A stretch of DNA of 64,000 nucleotides from Micropterix aruncella (lineage: Eukaryota > Arthropoda > Insecta > Lepidoptera > Micropterigidae), in NCBI GenBank assembly GCA_944548615.1, contig OX155957.1, forward strand, positions 2,720,795 through 2,784,794. The letters run 5' to 3'. The notes beneath the pieces were generated by a model. It did not search any database. It was given only the letters and a program-made list of their open reading frames with translations, and was not told the DNA's origin. This document shows positions 12,721-24,276 of the stretch, one piece after another; position 1 is the first letter of the stretch; every line of letters starts with the position of its first letter. The position numbers were made by a program, and so were the translations under genes.

Positions 12721-13605
12721 GATAAAGTTTCCATAATAAATAAAATACGGTAATATATGGTCAAATCTCCATAGCAAATAAAGTTGATATCAGTATTTTA
12801 TATTCTAAAGATATATACATAATATTATTTTGTTCGCTTAAAAGGATTTTAGATACTTATTGCTTGTTTGAATTTATTGATATATTGAATATATCAATAT
12901 TTACTAGTTGTTTATTCTGGTATTCCCATCAGGACCGATTGAGTTTTGGATTTTCCCTTAACTTGAAATGCCGCTGACAGATTCGAACGAGGAGAAGACA
13001 TTATACGTAATATGAAGGCCCAGTTAAACAAAATTTTAGAAGATGTATTCAAGAAGTGTTTTCCGTAATGCTGCAACCAGTTCGAGTATTTTGTGCTTGC
13101 TAAGGGGAGTTTTTGGTTAGAGATTATAGTAACATTAATTTTAAATTGACATGTGTTCTTCTACCGATTTAAGTCTGCACACTTTTTGAAGATGTTGTTA
13201 TGTATGTAGTGTTTCGTCATTGACTTGCAACTTTAGGACATAAGAGAAGCAGCTGAGATAATAAGTTTCAGTGAGCTAGTAAGCCTAACAATATTGATTA
13301 TAATATCTGCCATAGAGTTAATGTCATTATAACGCTAAGTACTCGTATCATGCTGGTCGCTGCAAAAACTGTATCGTTGGTGTATTTGACTAGGCCATTA
13401 GTTTAATTAGTCGTCTTTTTTAAGTATCTATTAATAATATATCTCTTGTTGATTCACCTTACTTTATATATCAATATAAAACTATTTACAATAACGAGAG
13501 CTTCTTTACCACCGTTTGGAGCACCTATTGTGAAAACCTTTTATTTTTGTTGAGCATTTTGTTTTTACATTTATCAACGCTAAGAATGAGGTTATTTTCG
13601 ATACA
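12721..13605. other. AT-rich DNA, no gene recognised
   Basis: No repeat family or protein similarity seen. Confidence 0.4.
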
Positions 13606-14010
13606 ATGCAGCTTAAACTGCGAAATTCTGCTTGGAGAATAATTCAGTTTAGCACTGAGCAAATACCGCGAAACGCCTTTAAATCATGTGTATATGGAAT
13701 AAAGTTGTTGTGTTTAAAACAGGAAGATATATCGCTGATGTCGATAGATAACAGAAGCGGTCCCAAGATTGAACCCTGTGTCAGGATGCCGTTGAGATAC
13801 CTATCCAGCACCATTTTGTGAGATACACCTTTGTAGAAAACCACTTAAGTAAATCATCGTATATTCCATTAAAGTATAGTTTACGCATATGGACTTGGAG
13901 GTTGACGTTGTCGAACGCTTTTTTGAAATCGATAGAGAGCTTTACAAACTTGGAGATTTTCACATCTGAAGAGATTCACAAGCTTGCTAATTTCCGGTCC
14001 TGAGAAACAG
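13606..14010 (-). pseudogene. Non-LTR reverse transcriptase fragment
   Basis: The minus strand encodes LSIDFKKAFDNVN (motif A, catalytic Asp region) near 13930, then in another frame TQGSILGPLL (motif B) near 13770 and a degraded YTHDLK where YADDLK is expected. The order and spacing fit the palm of a LINE polymerase. At least one frameshift and loss of the ADD motif make it inactive. It is not obviously the same lineage as 26603-27608, whose motif reads FADD. Confidence 0.75.
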
Positions 14011-14052
14011 TTGTATCTCGCCATGAAATCCAGTCACCAAACATAGATAGGA

Positions 14053-14454
14053 TTATTCAGTGACTAATTCTAAGTAGCGGACATGTATTTTGTAGAAGGA
14101 TTTTCCGGTGCGTTTAACGGGAAAATGCTTTTGAAAATACAAAGGTGCTGCACTTTTTTTTAACACTAATGGAAATCGTTTTACTCTCAATTCAAATGCA
14201 GCATTGATTAGAAATAAATAATCTGGCTGATAGTATGGCAAAAGTCGAAAAAAAGGTGCCCCTTTTTTCCAGACCTGAAAATTGGTCATATGATACTTAA
14301 CATTAACGTGATTGTTTAGGATATCATCTAGCTGTGATTTGCGATTACCAAAGCCTTGGCAGGCTCGTTTAATTCTCGTCGAAGTGACACGCATTAAACG
14401 ATGCGGACGCGCATTAAACGAATTACTCGCATAAAACACTGCGCACTGCCACAA
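14053..14454 (-). other. 133-codon open frame, unrecognised
   Basis: A basic, aromatic-rich frame lies just upstream (minus sense) of the LINE polymerase fragment. It could be the region before the polymerase in the same dead element, but I recognise no endonuclease motif, so the assignment stays open. Confidence 0.2.
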
Positions 14455-16546
14455 ACTACAGTATAGTCTTGCGAGGCTTTAGTTATTATGAACATTAGCC
14501 AGATGTGATAATTTCGTGGAATTGTAGAATCAATAATCCTGTTCAAAAATTTTAAGACAAAAATATCCTGTTCAAAAATTTAATTTGTGAAAATGAGAGC
14601 AAAAAGTTTGTTTTTTTGTCTAATTTCTAAATCCTGCCAGACGAATTCTGCGAGTTTTTAAAGTAGCCAGACTTATTTTAAATGGTAATCTTTGAGAATA
14701 TCAATTTGTATTATAAGTTTTAAACATGTAAAAATAAGGACGACTTATCCGTAAATCACATCGATTTTTTTCCGTTTTTGTAATTGTTGAAATAGTCCCG
14801 CCAGACTAGCTTTGTTGAACTTTAATTAAATAAGCCAGATTGCTTTTTTGTGCATTTAACGATCGACTCTAGTAAATGGAAAAGATTTATAACTGGGAAA
14901 ATAAGTACAATTCGATTGCACCTACCGCCCACCCACCCATCGCATAATCCTCGCCAGATTAGGAATTTCTTGATTAGCATCAATAATAGACCAGAATTAA
15001 ATACTTTTACTAACTGGGAAAATAGGTCCTAAAAATATTCACTGCCTCCCCGACTATAATATTAACCAACCCTAGCACGCGTCGTCTCTGTGCAGTACAA
15101 TAATTGCGCATGCGGTTCACGTACTTATCTAGCGAGATGGCCTCTCTTGCCCATTTGCGCACGGCCTCTGATCCGGTTCGATCCCAACACCCGGCAGCTA
15201 TTGTAATTGAAAATAATCGAGTGATATATGCGCAATCGAGTCCGGTAATTCGCAGACGGGAGAAGCCGTTTGGGACGATCGCGACGCTCTATCGAGCGTA
15301 GATATGGGAATCCGGGGCGGGACGGGGTACCTAACTTTTAAAGCTAATTTAAAAAGCTTTAATCAAAAATATATAGGTTTATTGGGATACACAACTTCAA
15401 CCTTTTACTTATTATTAATCCAAGAAAACAAATGAAAACTATTACAAAAAAAAATTATAATTTAAAAAATAACTTTTGTATCGAAAGTGGGGCAGAATGG
15501 GGTAGCCATAAGTTGAACTAAATTCACAACATTAGGCATGGTTCAGCCAGAATGTCGGTTTTTCGTCCCTTTTAAAACATAAAATTGCGTTGATATAAAT
15601 GCCACATTAAAGGAATAAACATCATTTCTATTAATAAATAGAACTCATACAACGTACTCCGTCACAGTGTAAACAGTTTTTAGAACAAAGTAGGAAATTT
15701 CAATAGAATTTAACATGTAACATATTTGTCCTATCATTTCAAAATCATTGTATAAATATCGAATACGAATATTTTAAAAACCATAATTTTTACATGGTAT
15801 TAGGACATCATAATTTTAATATTAGCAGAAAAAAAGTTTAAAAATATACCGTATTTTTTTAATATATTGCATATAATCTCTGGTGGTTTTAAACAAATAA
15901 TTAACATATTTATGGCAACTTATTAATTTGACCACAGGGACAATTATGTCCCATTAATTTATATCAAATCTTTTGAACCAATTTCCACAAAAATTGACAT
16001 ACATACTATTTACATCGCCCTTAACAGTTCCATGTATCAAAAATTTCCATACTCTACCGCAAAGGTTATGGTCGTCAGAGGGTTAAACCGCCAACAATTA
16101 ACTTAGAAAAGTAGCAAAACGACTGCACCTGACAGTGGCCCGCGTGATAGTAAAGATCCCGTATGCAAGTCGGGTAATTTAGGTAGAGGAGACGCGAGTA
16201 AATCCCCTTTTTTCAATTTGCCAAGCTACCCCATTTTGCCCCATGTCCTTTACTCGAGAGGCGGCAGTCAGGATGGACTGTTTCAGTTTGTTATTTGTAG
16301 ATTTTATCATGAAATGAACTTGGAAATATTAACAAGATAACAGTTGGGTAACGTTTCGATATTTTATGTCTTTTTTGCCATTTTGACATATTACAAATAC
16401 ATATTTACATTTTTGCTACTTACTTGCTTAATTTTATTAGGTACTATAATAGTTTAAAATTTAAAAAAATATATTGAATTTAAAAGATGACAAATATTAA
16501 AAAAGCGAAGGAAGATTGCAGGAGGGTCAATAAAAACGGATAATCT
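14455..16546. other. AT-rich DNA with a small GC-richer patch
   Basis: CCTGTTCAAAAATTTAA-like strings repeat at 14538 and 14568. The 15060-15310 patch is less AT-rich and contains palindromic GATCGCGACG-like strings, but no exon can be argued. The rest is AT-rich with nothing recognised. Confidence 0.35.
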
Positions 16547-16824
16547 GGCCCGGAGGCATAGTGGTTAGGTCGCCTGATCTTACATTGTAAGGTCCCGGGT
16601 TCGATTCCCGACTGGGTCACCATTTTCCGTTGGGATCAAGTGAACGGAATTGCATTTTCAATTCTGTCGATCGAATGCAATACAAGACACACACTTACAC
16701 ACATGTTACACGCACACATACATATAACACGTCATAGTAGGGTTGGTTGTAAGAGATTGTAATATGACAATAAACCCGCCCATTGTGACATTTCACAATA
16801 AAGAGTATAAACAAACAAACAAAC
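16547..16824 (+). mobile_element. tRNA-derived SINE
   Basis: The head is tRNA-like, with a box A (AGGCATAGTGG, 16554-16564) and a perfect box B (GGTTCGATTCC, 16598-16608), so RNA polymerase III would be its promoter type. An unrelated body follows and the tail is (AAAC)n. A diverged inverted copy lies at 57541-57790. AATCTG on both sides may be a short target duplication. A tRNA gene is excluded because the anticodon and 3' acceptor arms do not close. Confidence 0.88.
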
Positions 16825-16924
16825 AATCTGTCGCTAATCCAGTTTCAAGCTACCCGAAAGGATAATTACCCAAAGCCAGCTATATACTAAAGTTTTACCT
16901 TGGTATCTGACACATAACCTTTAC

Positions 16925-17650
16925 AACTTGGGTTGTCAACTACAACGGGCGAACCCGTCACCTCAGAAAGTTTTAACGATAGTGATCGTTCTATCTCCCG
17001 TGATGAGAGTGTAGATGACTTACAGACCATACAAATCTACCGTGTGGCTAAGCCAACATGCCCGACAGAGGCCAACGCCTTACGGAAAGGCACCAAGAAA
17101 GGTACTCAGCGGGCAGCCTCGCCTTCTGTTTACCAGTTTTGAAAGGATATCTATCTCCGTCTGCAATTAGCCATTAGGATACCTCCAACCTCCCGACTGG
17201 TTACAGGTCCGAAGTCCCTTCCGCGACCTCTACTTGCCGTATATTCAGCGGTGATTCAGTTTGAATCTATCGCGGACCAATGGCATCTTTTGTCCGGATC
17301 TGAATTCCGGATCAGGTAGAAATCTGGTAATTTTAAGAGTGGTTGACGACAGGTCAACATCCAACCCGCTCCTTAGGAGAGAGTATATTTCCATAGTATC
17401 CACACTCCTTCAGTAATTGGTTAGAGTGCTCAACCGATTGGCTGATGCCGTACTGTGCGCAAACCGTCCAGTATAGCCGGGAGGCGTTCCTCCAGGGGAG
17501 ACCGATCTACCAGCCGCGAGGCCCGAGACGCGGGAATCCTACCCGGGGTAGTCCTTCACACGAGGAGGCTACTGAATAGGAGCTGAATCGTGAGTTGGAC
17601 CCGGCAACACAGTGGATCTTATGGCTCAAGCTGCACGAAACCGTTCGCTA
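16925..17650 (+). mobile_element. R665 copy F, diverged subfamily
   Basis: Starts ACAACTTGGGTTGTCAAC and keeps the 5' hairpins, but the body is substantially diverged and longer at the 3' end (CAAGCTGCACGAAACCGTT), like the remnant at 2094-2270. The hairpin at 16975-16990 is a six-pair AACGAT/ATCGTT stem with a different loop from young copies. It seems to represent an older branch. Confidence 0.78.
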
Positions 17651-18461
17651 CCGCATAACAACAGATAAATACACAATTTACATACCCTCACATCTCTAAC
17701 AATATAAAAAGCATATTTTTATATTGTTGGAGATTTTTATTAATAATTGTTACACATTTATTATTTATTGATTATTCTGATTTTTAATGATTATTTTGAA
17801 TTTTTAAAATTAAATATAACAATTTCTTAACATATTTTCATAAAACTAAACTTTAAAATTTTAAACTTAAAACATAGTATAAAACGCATAGTTGGGAGTT
17901 TTGTAAATAAATAAAATAAAAATTATAAAAGTAAATAAATAAATGCGTTAGTTTTAAACTGACCAAAAAATATGAAGCTCTCACTACAAACTTTAAAATT
18001 CCTGCGAAGTTCGGTTTAAGCGTCTCGTCTGAAGTCACCAGGTTTATGGCAGCCCTACACTCCACTTATATAGACACTTACCAGCATTCTTCATCTCACT
18101 ACCGTCAGCCTTCTTTCACTTCTCTACCGGCTACTAGATAAACCAATCTGCGCACAGTGGAGTCGATTATTGTGAAATTACTGGTCGCGACGCGGAATGA
18201 TTCGGTTTAGATAGTGTTTTGTCATGTTTATTGGCGCGTTTGCCGCATACCAATTATTGCTGGACCTGTTCGGGCTGCTGGAACACTAACTGTCACTAGT
18301 ATCCAGGCGATAGTTATCGTTAGAGTAACGGGGAAGGTCACAAAGACGGTGGCCTACAGCTCTAAAATTATGCGTACGGTTACTAAATGTCGGGTATATT
18401 CGATCTCAATCTGTGATTTATGACCTGTGACACTTGTAGGGCCTTTCTACTCTTATTCTAA
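17651..18461. other. AT-rich DNA, no gene recognised
   Basis: A 70-codon minus frame (17853-18065) has no recognisable motif. Nothing else is supported. Confidence 0.35.
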
Positions 18462-19182
18462 TCTATACTAATATTATAAAGAGGTAAAGTTTGTGAGGTT
18501 GTAGGAAGTAATCTCTGGATCTACTGAACCGATTTTGAAAATTCTTTTACCAATAGAAAGTCACGTTATTGGTGACTGTCATAGGCTATATATTAATTCG
18601 AAAAAAAAGACTTTATCGTGGTAGTCGGATTTCCAAAGTAAGTCGGAAAAAACGGTCGAACGAAAATGTTTCTAACTAACGCTGCCTTAACGATGAGAGA
18701 TATATGATTAAGTTCTAAAGAAAAGTTGTAGAGATTGATAATGCCTACAAAAAAGTCAGCGACAGCATATGTCTAACTTTTACATTTAAGTCACAAAAAG
18801 TAGTTTTTCAAATTAAAAAAATAATTTAAATCGTTAGGTCACAAAAAACTCACAAGAAGACACTCACAAATAACGGTTATATAAAATGTTTAAAACAAAA
18901 GACTTTTCCCTTTTACTGCATATAATTACCCTTTTACTGCATAAATGGTTTTAAAGAGATAATACGCTCACAAATAAGACACTCACAAGAAGACACTCAC
19001 AAATAACGGTTATATAGTCAAATTGGCATGCAAATACATACACACATATGCAGTAAAAATATAACCCTTCTTTTGGTAGTCAGGAAATAAATCATAGCAC
19101 TCAGTACTAACCAAACCACACTCATAATTTTATCACAAGAAAAAAGTTTTACCGCCCATCGAAGTGGGCACGGGTCAGCTAG
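18462..19182 (+). mobile_element. Non-autonomous Helitron, 721 bp
   Basis: Begins TCTATACTAATATTATAAAG after an A. It ends with the hairpin GCCCA-TCGAAG-TGGGC (19154-19169), nine bases, then CTAG before a T. A 5' TC, a subterminal 3' hairpin, CTRR and A^T insertion without target duplication are the defining Helitron features. No Rep/helicase is encoded, so it depends on a partner. Internally GACACTCACAA-containing sequence is repeated (about 18860, 18982, 18993). Confidence 0.85.
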
Positions 19183-20950
19183 TCATATATAAATAACTAT
19201 ATTTGTTTGTATATTCATTATACAAATTCAGAGTTCGATTATCTATCCGATCTGAGTGACGCCTTCGCAAAACGAATCCTTTAAAACGATGAGAAAACTA
19301 AAACCCACCCCCAATAACCTGTTCAACCCCCTTATACAAAATCGACAGTTTATTTCGATCTCGAAGACTTGCAGTGGTAGGATGGTGGGAGGGGGGAGGA
19401 GGGGGGGGGGGGTCGGACGCCTACCAGCTACCAGCAACATAGCTAGTTGTATATAATATTTAAGCTAGCTAAATATTTGGTTCACGCTTTATTGTATTGT
19501 CTATGCCAGTTAAAAGTATTTTTTTTTAATAAATAGTATTGAATATTATTTTGTTTTTTCATACTTATTTTTTATATTTTTCAAATAAGACAGTTGGTAG
19601 AAATCCCTACTCTTAGTATAGCAAAATTGAATTATGTGGTATAATTATTTGTTAATATCGACTATTTTTAAAAAAATTGTAATGCAATTACTATTTACAT
19701 TTATATTAAAGATTTAAAATCTTTTCAAAATAATTGGAGCTGCTAATATACTGCAGATAGTAAAAATATAAAAAGGAAGAGTCCGTTGTAAAACCGATAT
19801 ATAGAGTGTTATATTAGTTAAGGCCCAAAAGAGCTACTATCTAAACATTAAGTACTATAATTTATTTATTTATTTAAGCCCATAAAAATATATTTATTTA
19901 CAAAAAAACTCTCTCAGCCTAAAAATTCATAACCAAATATTTTTAATTTTGTGGCCTAACTCGGCAAGAGATTCAGATATGGTCGTTTATGGTTTACCAC
20001 CTCACTAGGAATAACCTGTATCGAGGTGGTACCAACATAAATTGTATATTGCCTGCCGAAAGCGCAAGATATCTCCGCTCTTAGGTTTTTCTTAAACTTC
20101 ATATTGCAATGGCAATTTAAATTTAATAATTCAAGAATGGTTACTTTATTCTAAAATTTTAAATCTCAAAGACACAAAATAAAACAAACAGTATTTTAGT
20201 TCAAATATTCATAAATATTCTTAAATTACTAAAATAATACATATTATGTACTTTATATAAATGCATATACTTTATATAAATGTATATTCAAAAAAATATA
20301 TAATTTTATTATAAATAAGTTCTTACATATCATATGATAATTAAAAATATACTTCTCTCTGAATAACAATTTAAGAAGAAAATCAAGAAGATATTAATAA
20401 GTAATACATTTTATTACTTGACATAGCCAAATATTAAGACTGCGTTTTCTATTAGTACCTAATTATTTGGGTTTAAATATTGTAGGTACCTAAGTATGTA
20501 CATAATGTTTTGACTGTGTAACTGTTGATTATTTATTACAATAATATTTATGTTAGTGATATTGTTACACATGGGCACAATGAATCTCGCCCCCAATATA
20601 TTGGAAACTATAAATGACATGGCTACCACATTAATATTGAACATTGAATACAAGGAACGCACATTAACCCTTTTATTTGTGACAAAACAGACACAAAAAT
20701 AAAAACAAATGCAGAGAATTCGTAGTTCGATTTCAAAAAATATATTATATCGTTTTTAGCCTTTTTGATAGCATTACTTTACAGCATTCTAAAAGTTTTA
20801 TCAATTTTATATGAGTATTATTAAAAAGTCTATTAAATTATTTTGTATTCGAATGAGGTAGCATTTTTAGTTTCCGAGATATTAAGGCTTATGTTGGTGA
20901 CCCGGATTCATTACTCCCTAGTGTAATAGTATGCCATAATAACAGGATAT
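19183..20950. other. AT-rich DNA with G-rich tract, no gene
   Basis: A G-rich tract lies at 19380-19412 (two runs separated by A). A short inverted repeat TACCACCTC/GAGGTGGTA sits at 19995-20031. No coding match. Confidence 0.4.
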
Positions 20951-20959
20951 TGCTAACTG

Positions 20960-21397
20960 TATGCAAAAATGGTAATATACAACCGGAAACTTAACATCAA
21001 GCTCCGAATACGAATTCTCCATTGCTATGTGTGGCCTGTGGTGTTTTATGGTAGCAAAGCTTGAACCCTGAAAACTGACACCCAGAAGCGTCTCGAAGCA
21101 TTTGAAATGTGGTGCTACCGTAGAATGCTCCGCGTTAGCAGGATCCAGAGAGTTCCCAATGTTAGAGCACTCCAACTTGTCGGTAGAGATCGCGAACTTT
21201 TACCCATAATCAAGCAAAGGAAAGTGGCATACCTGGGTTACGTGCTGAGACATGAGCGATACCAACTGCTTCAGCTTATTATTATGGGAATGTTTGCGGT
21301 AAACGACGGGCTGTAAGAAGTAAAAAGTATTGGCTCCGAAATATTTAAGAGTGGACAAAGGTATCAAGTGTTGAAGAACTATTTCGCTTGACACAAC
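20960..21397 (+). pseudogene. RTE-like LINE polymerase C-terminus, 5' half
   Basis: The plus strand encodes KLRIRILHCYVWPVV, then after a stop TLKTDTQKRLEAFEMW and CYRRMLRVS, then LLPIIKQRKVAYLGYVLRH. The LEAFEMWCYRRMLR string is characteristic of the C-terminal region of RTE/BovB-class polymerases. Stops and frameshifts show it is dead. It breaks off where an R665 segment begins and resumes at 21857. Confidence 0.8.
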
Positions 21398-21856
21398 TCG
21401 TTCTATCTCCCTGGAGTGAGCGCAGAAGACTTGGACAAAACAGTCCACCGTCTAGCTCTGCCACAAACCCGTAAGAGGCCAAAGCCTTAACCGCGAGATA
21501 GCCAGGAGTGTTACCCAGCGGGCTTAAACTCACGCCCTGACTTCCAATTGCGACCAGATTACTCCAGTCTCTCGATTGGTTACGAGTTCGAGGTCGCTTG
21601 CGCGGTCCTTTCCCTTGCGAAGCGGTGAATCGGTGTATACCGAATCTATCGCGGACCACGGCATCCTTTGCTCGGGTGTTTACCCAGGATCGGGTAGCCG
21701 ATGGTCGTTTCAAGAGCAGTCGCCGTAAGGTCCGCAACCATCCCCGCTCTATAGGAAACAGTACTGCTTCCAGAATCCCCCGACTGTTAATCAGAGTGCG
21801 CAATCGATTGGCTAATGACGCACGGTGCGGAGACCGTCCAGGAGCGCCAGAAGGTT
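21398..21856 (+). mobile_element. R665 copy G, truncated at both ends
   Basis: Starts inside the family at TCGTTCTATCTCCCTGG and stops after GGAGCGCCAGAAGGTT, lacking the first ~70 and last ~135 bp. It splits an RTE-like LINE. CACAACT (left) and CACACT (right) are possible remains of a target duplication. Loss of the 3' end is unexpected for target-primed integration. Confidence 0.8.
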
Positions 21857-21905
21857 CACACTAGACAGGGAGAAATTCACAGAGTTGACAGCCAACCTAC
21901 TGTAG
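21857..21905 (+). pseudogene. RTE-like LINE polymerase, continuation
   Basis: Encodes a LDREKFTELTANL-like tail that continues the frame interrupted at 21397 (LFRLTQ). This supports insertion of R665 copy G into a pre-existing LINE copy. Confidence 0.6.
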
Positions 21906-22449
21906 AAGATTCACTATAAGAATAAAATGCAAAAATGACAATAGAACTTCATCCTAAAGCCTTGAACTTAATCATCTAATAACTGCCATATAAACCGGCA
22001 TCGTAAACAGCATTAGGACAATTCAGCTAAACTAAACATTAATTTAGTCGATTGCTGTCTGTATGGCAGTGCAGTACTTAAAGCTTTTCACACCGATGAA
22101 TAAAGATATTTATACTGGTGCAGCGCGCGCTCCTTGCAACAACAATGGTTGTTGTCTCAAAATCAGATGCGTAAAGTGAAATATAATATTGTTCATTCAT
22201 TGTTGCTGCTCTGGCAACAAGCGCACGCTTAAAAGGAGACTTTGAGTTTCGCAAAGGCAACTAATGTCACATTAAGGCTGACTTACAATAGACTGTTTTA
22301 TTTACGTATTATTTCTTTGCATACTTAGCTAAAATTATGAGATTAATTGAGTTCAATTTGACATATCTGTCATTTGATACTTGACAAGAAATATATTTCG
22401 GTTGATTATGTTTAAAATAAATTCTACCTCTACCTAGCTACCTCTGAAA
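21906..22449. other. Intergenic DNA, no gene recognised
   Basis: Includes CAACAACAATGGTTGTTG, a small palindrome near 22140. No gene evidence. Confidence 0.35.
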
Positions 22450-22830
22450 CGACCCGTTGGCCAACCGATCCCATGTGATATTTACGGCAAAGGCCACGGC
22501 TGTCGATAAATTTGATCTAAATTACTGCTAACAACCGGTAGAGGCCACACAGGAGACTTTATCTGTGACCAAACTGGGGGACGGCAATATCCGTCCAAAT
22601 CTGGCAGTGAGGGCGTGAGGTCTGCCCTTTTGGATCACTTCCCAATGCCTCATCGTATGGCTTTGGACTCCGACGGGTTTGTCGGTGGAGTTAGATAGTT
22701 TACTGCCATTGTCCGTCGTTTACTGCCAAGTCGTCACGTTCCCTTCATGGAAGATAGAACGACCTGATGTCGTTACGAAAATCCCTCGGGTAACGATTTC
22801 ACCCTTTGTGTTGACATGCCCAGATGCCAT
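22450..22830 (-). mobile_element. R665 copy H, old and diverged
   Basis: The minus strand retains family landmarks in order, including AACGACATCAGGTCGTTCTATC (22753-22774 region) and the CTCACTGCCAGATTTGG equivalent. The hairpin at 22758-22774 reads AACGAC/GTCGTT, a C-G pair where copy F has T-A. This is the most diverged copy I can still align by eye. Confidence 0.6.
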
Positions 22831-23102
22831 TTATTGACCGAGTGTTCCCGGTCGTTATTTTTGGGTTGTCGCCGTCAAATGCTTCATACGTTTCAATCGC
22901 TTAATGTATAAATCGGTAACGTTACCCAAGTCCGCAAAAGAGAGATGCACGTCTCCAGCACCTACTGTTAGAAAGAGCTAGAAAGAGATCATGGGTTTAT
23001 TTTAATTTTCAGATCGTTACCGTGTGTGCAGATTGGGTTGGCGGAGTGAATGATTTCATACGTTTTATTCGCTCAAAATCTCAATTAGGAAAGTTAATAA
23101 TT
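22831..23102. other. Intergenic DNA
   Basis: Nothing recognised. Confidence 0.3.
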
Positions 23103-23395
23103 AGAGCATAATTATAAAATCGAAGACTATCGCGGTTGTTTGACATTATAAATAGGATAGAAAACGAATTTACCGCGTGAAATTTGTAGGACCCGACGTT
23201 TCGGTGACGTTGCAGTAACCTATAACCTATAACCTACGCAGTGGCGGCAGCGGTTTGCGGTCTACCCGCAAAACAACGGACTGACAGCTCTTCAGTCTAC
23301 CCTAGACAACGGCGGCTGCAACGTCACCGAAGCGTCGGGTCCTACAAATTTCACGCGGTAAATTCGTTTTCTATCCTATTTATAGAGCATAATTA
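23103..23395. mobile_element. T2 family copy 1, 12-bp target duplication
   Basis: AGAGCATAATTA is present at 23103-23114 and 23384-23395. The 269-bp element begins TAAAATCGAAG and contains two 68-bp inverted arms (23148-23215 and 23316-23383) that differ at one visible position. The inner sequence ACGTCACCGAAGCGTCGGG resembles strings seen near ends of Penelope-like elements, but no polymerase or GIY-YIG domain is here, so the class is uncertain. Related copies are at 61875-62140 and 62589-62995. Confidence 0.78.
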
Positions 23396-23872
23396 GTGTT
23401 AATAATTTAAATGAAGTAGTAAATATTGTGTATATCTCCATATAATAAACTCCAATTAACCCCTAGAGCCCCGATTGGCCAAAACACGATTCAGCTTGAC
23501 GGCCCCGTTTTAATTTAATTTTAATTTAATTTGTTTTATTTTATTATGTTTTATTATGTTAATATGTTTTATTTTAATTATGGGTACAGTGATTTGGCAG
23601 TAATTAATGTTTTGGTGAGACAGTGTCATAGATCAATTTTTTTACTAATTTAAACTAAAAATTTTTGGGACATCAACTTGTCAATCGGCTGAGGGGCCGA
23701 GGCCTGAAGGGTTAAAAAAATAATAAGAATTGAAAAGAATACTGATAGCTTGAAATTTAAAATAGGTCGTAAATCGTACATCTAGGTGTAAGGCATCTAG
23801 CTAGATCATGACGGGCCTCATGGAATTGGGATGAACTAGTTTATCGCTTTATGTTAGGTCAAACGTCCTTTA
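23396..23872. other. AT-rich DNA, no gene recognised
   Basis: Contains short TTTTAATTTAA repeats near 23510-23530. No coding evidence. Confidence 0.35.
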
Positions 23873-24276
23873 TTTTTAACACGCTTTTATTAGGTCGACC
23901 TGTATGTAACTAACTATGTAATGGAATCTAAGGTAACTAATTTAACCATCTTTCAAGGATCGTAGCTTCATGAAAATTGGCAGCTGTATGTAGTTCTGAT
24001 GACAATACAATAATATGGTACTGTCGAACTGATATGATGATGGAGTCGGAAGATATGAACTGGAACTTCATGATGGAACATCGTATCATAACTGTGTTTG
24101 GACTTGTTATAAAAGTCTTGGAATGAACTTTGACCACGATTAGGTTTCTAGGTCTGATGATGAAGTTGGAAGATAGGCACTGGCATTCCATGGTGGAATA
24201 TCGTATCATAGCCGTGTGTATGTAAATATCGTATCATAGCCCAAAAGCGTGTTTTTAGTGTTTTTTTTTAAACTAT
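23873..24276 (+). mobile_element. M2 element copy 1, two 120-bp units
   Basis: Starts TTTTTAACACGCTTTTATTAG and ends AAAAGCGTGTTTTTAGTG plus a T-run, giving short inverted ends around AACACGCTTTT. Inside, a 120-bp unit with the landmark GGAA(C/T)ATCGTATCATAG occurs at 24075 and 24195. The minus-strand frames over it follow the repeat and are probably not coding. Confidence 0.8.

Noticed and set aside
16547..16620. A tRNA gene
   Set aside because: Box A and B are present but the acceptor stem does not close and the sequence continues into a SINE body and tail, with a second dispersed copy.
23290..23345. Hammerhead ribozyme in T2, because of CCGAAGCGTCGGG / GAAACGTC strings
   Set aside because: The CUGAUGA core box is absent and the stems do not close.
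23937..24209. Minus-strand frames in M2 copies
   Set aside because: They track the 120-bp unit (a multiple of three) and so stay open by repetition; ends differ between copies.
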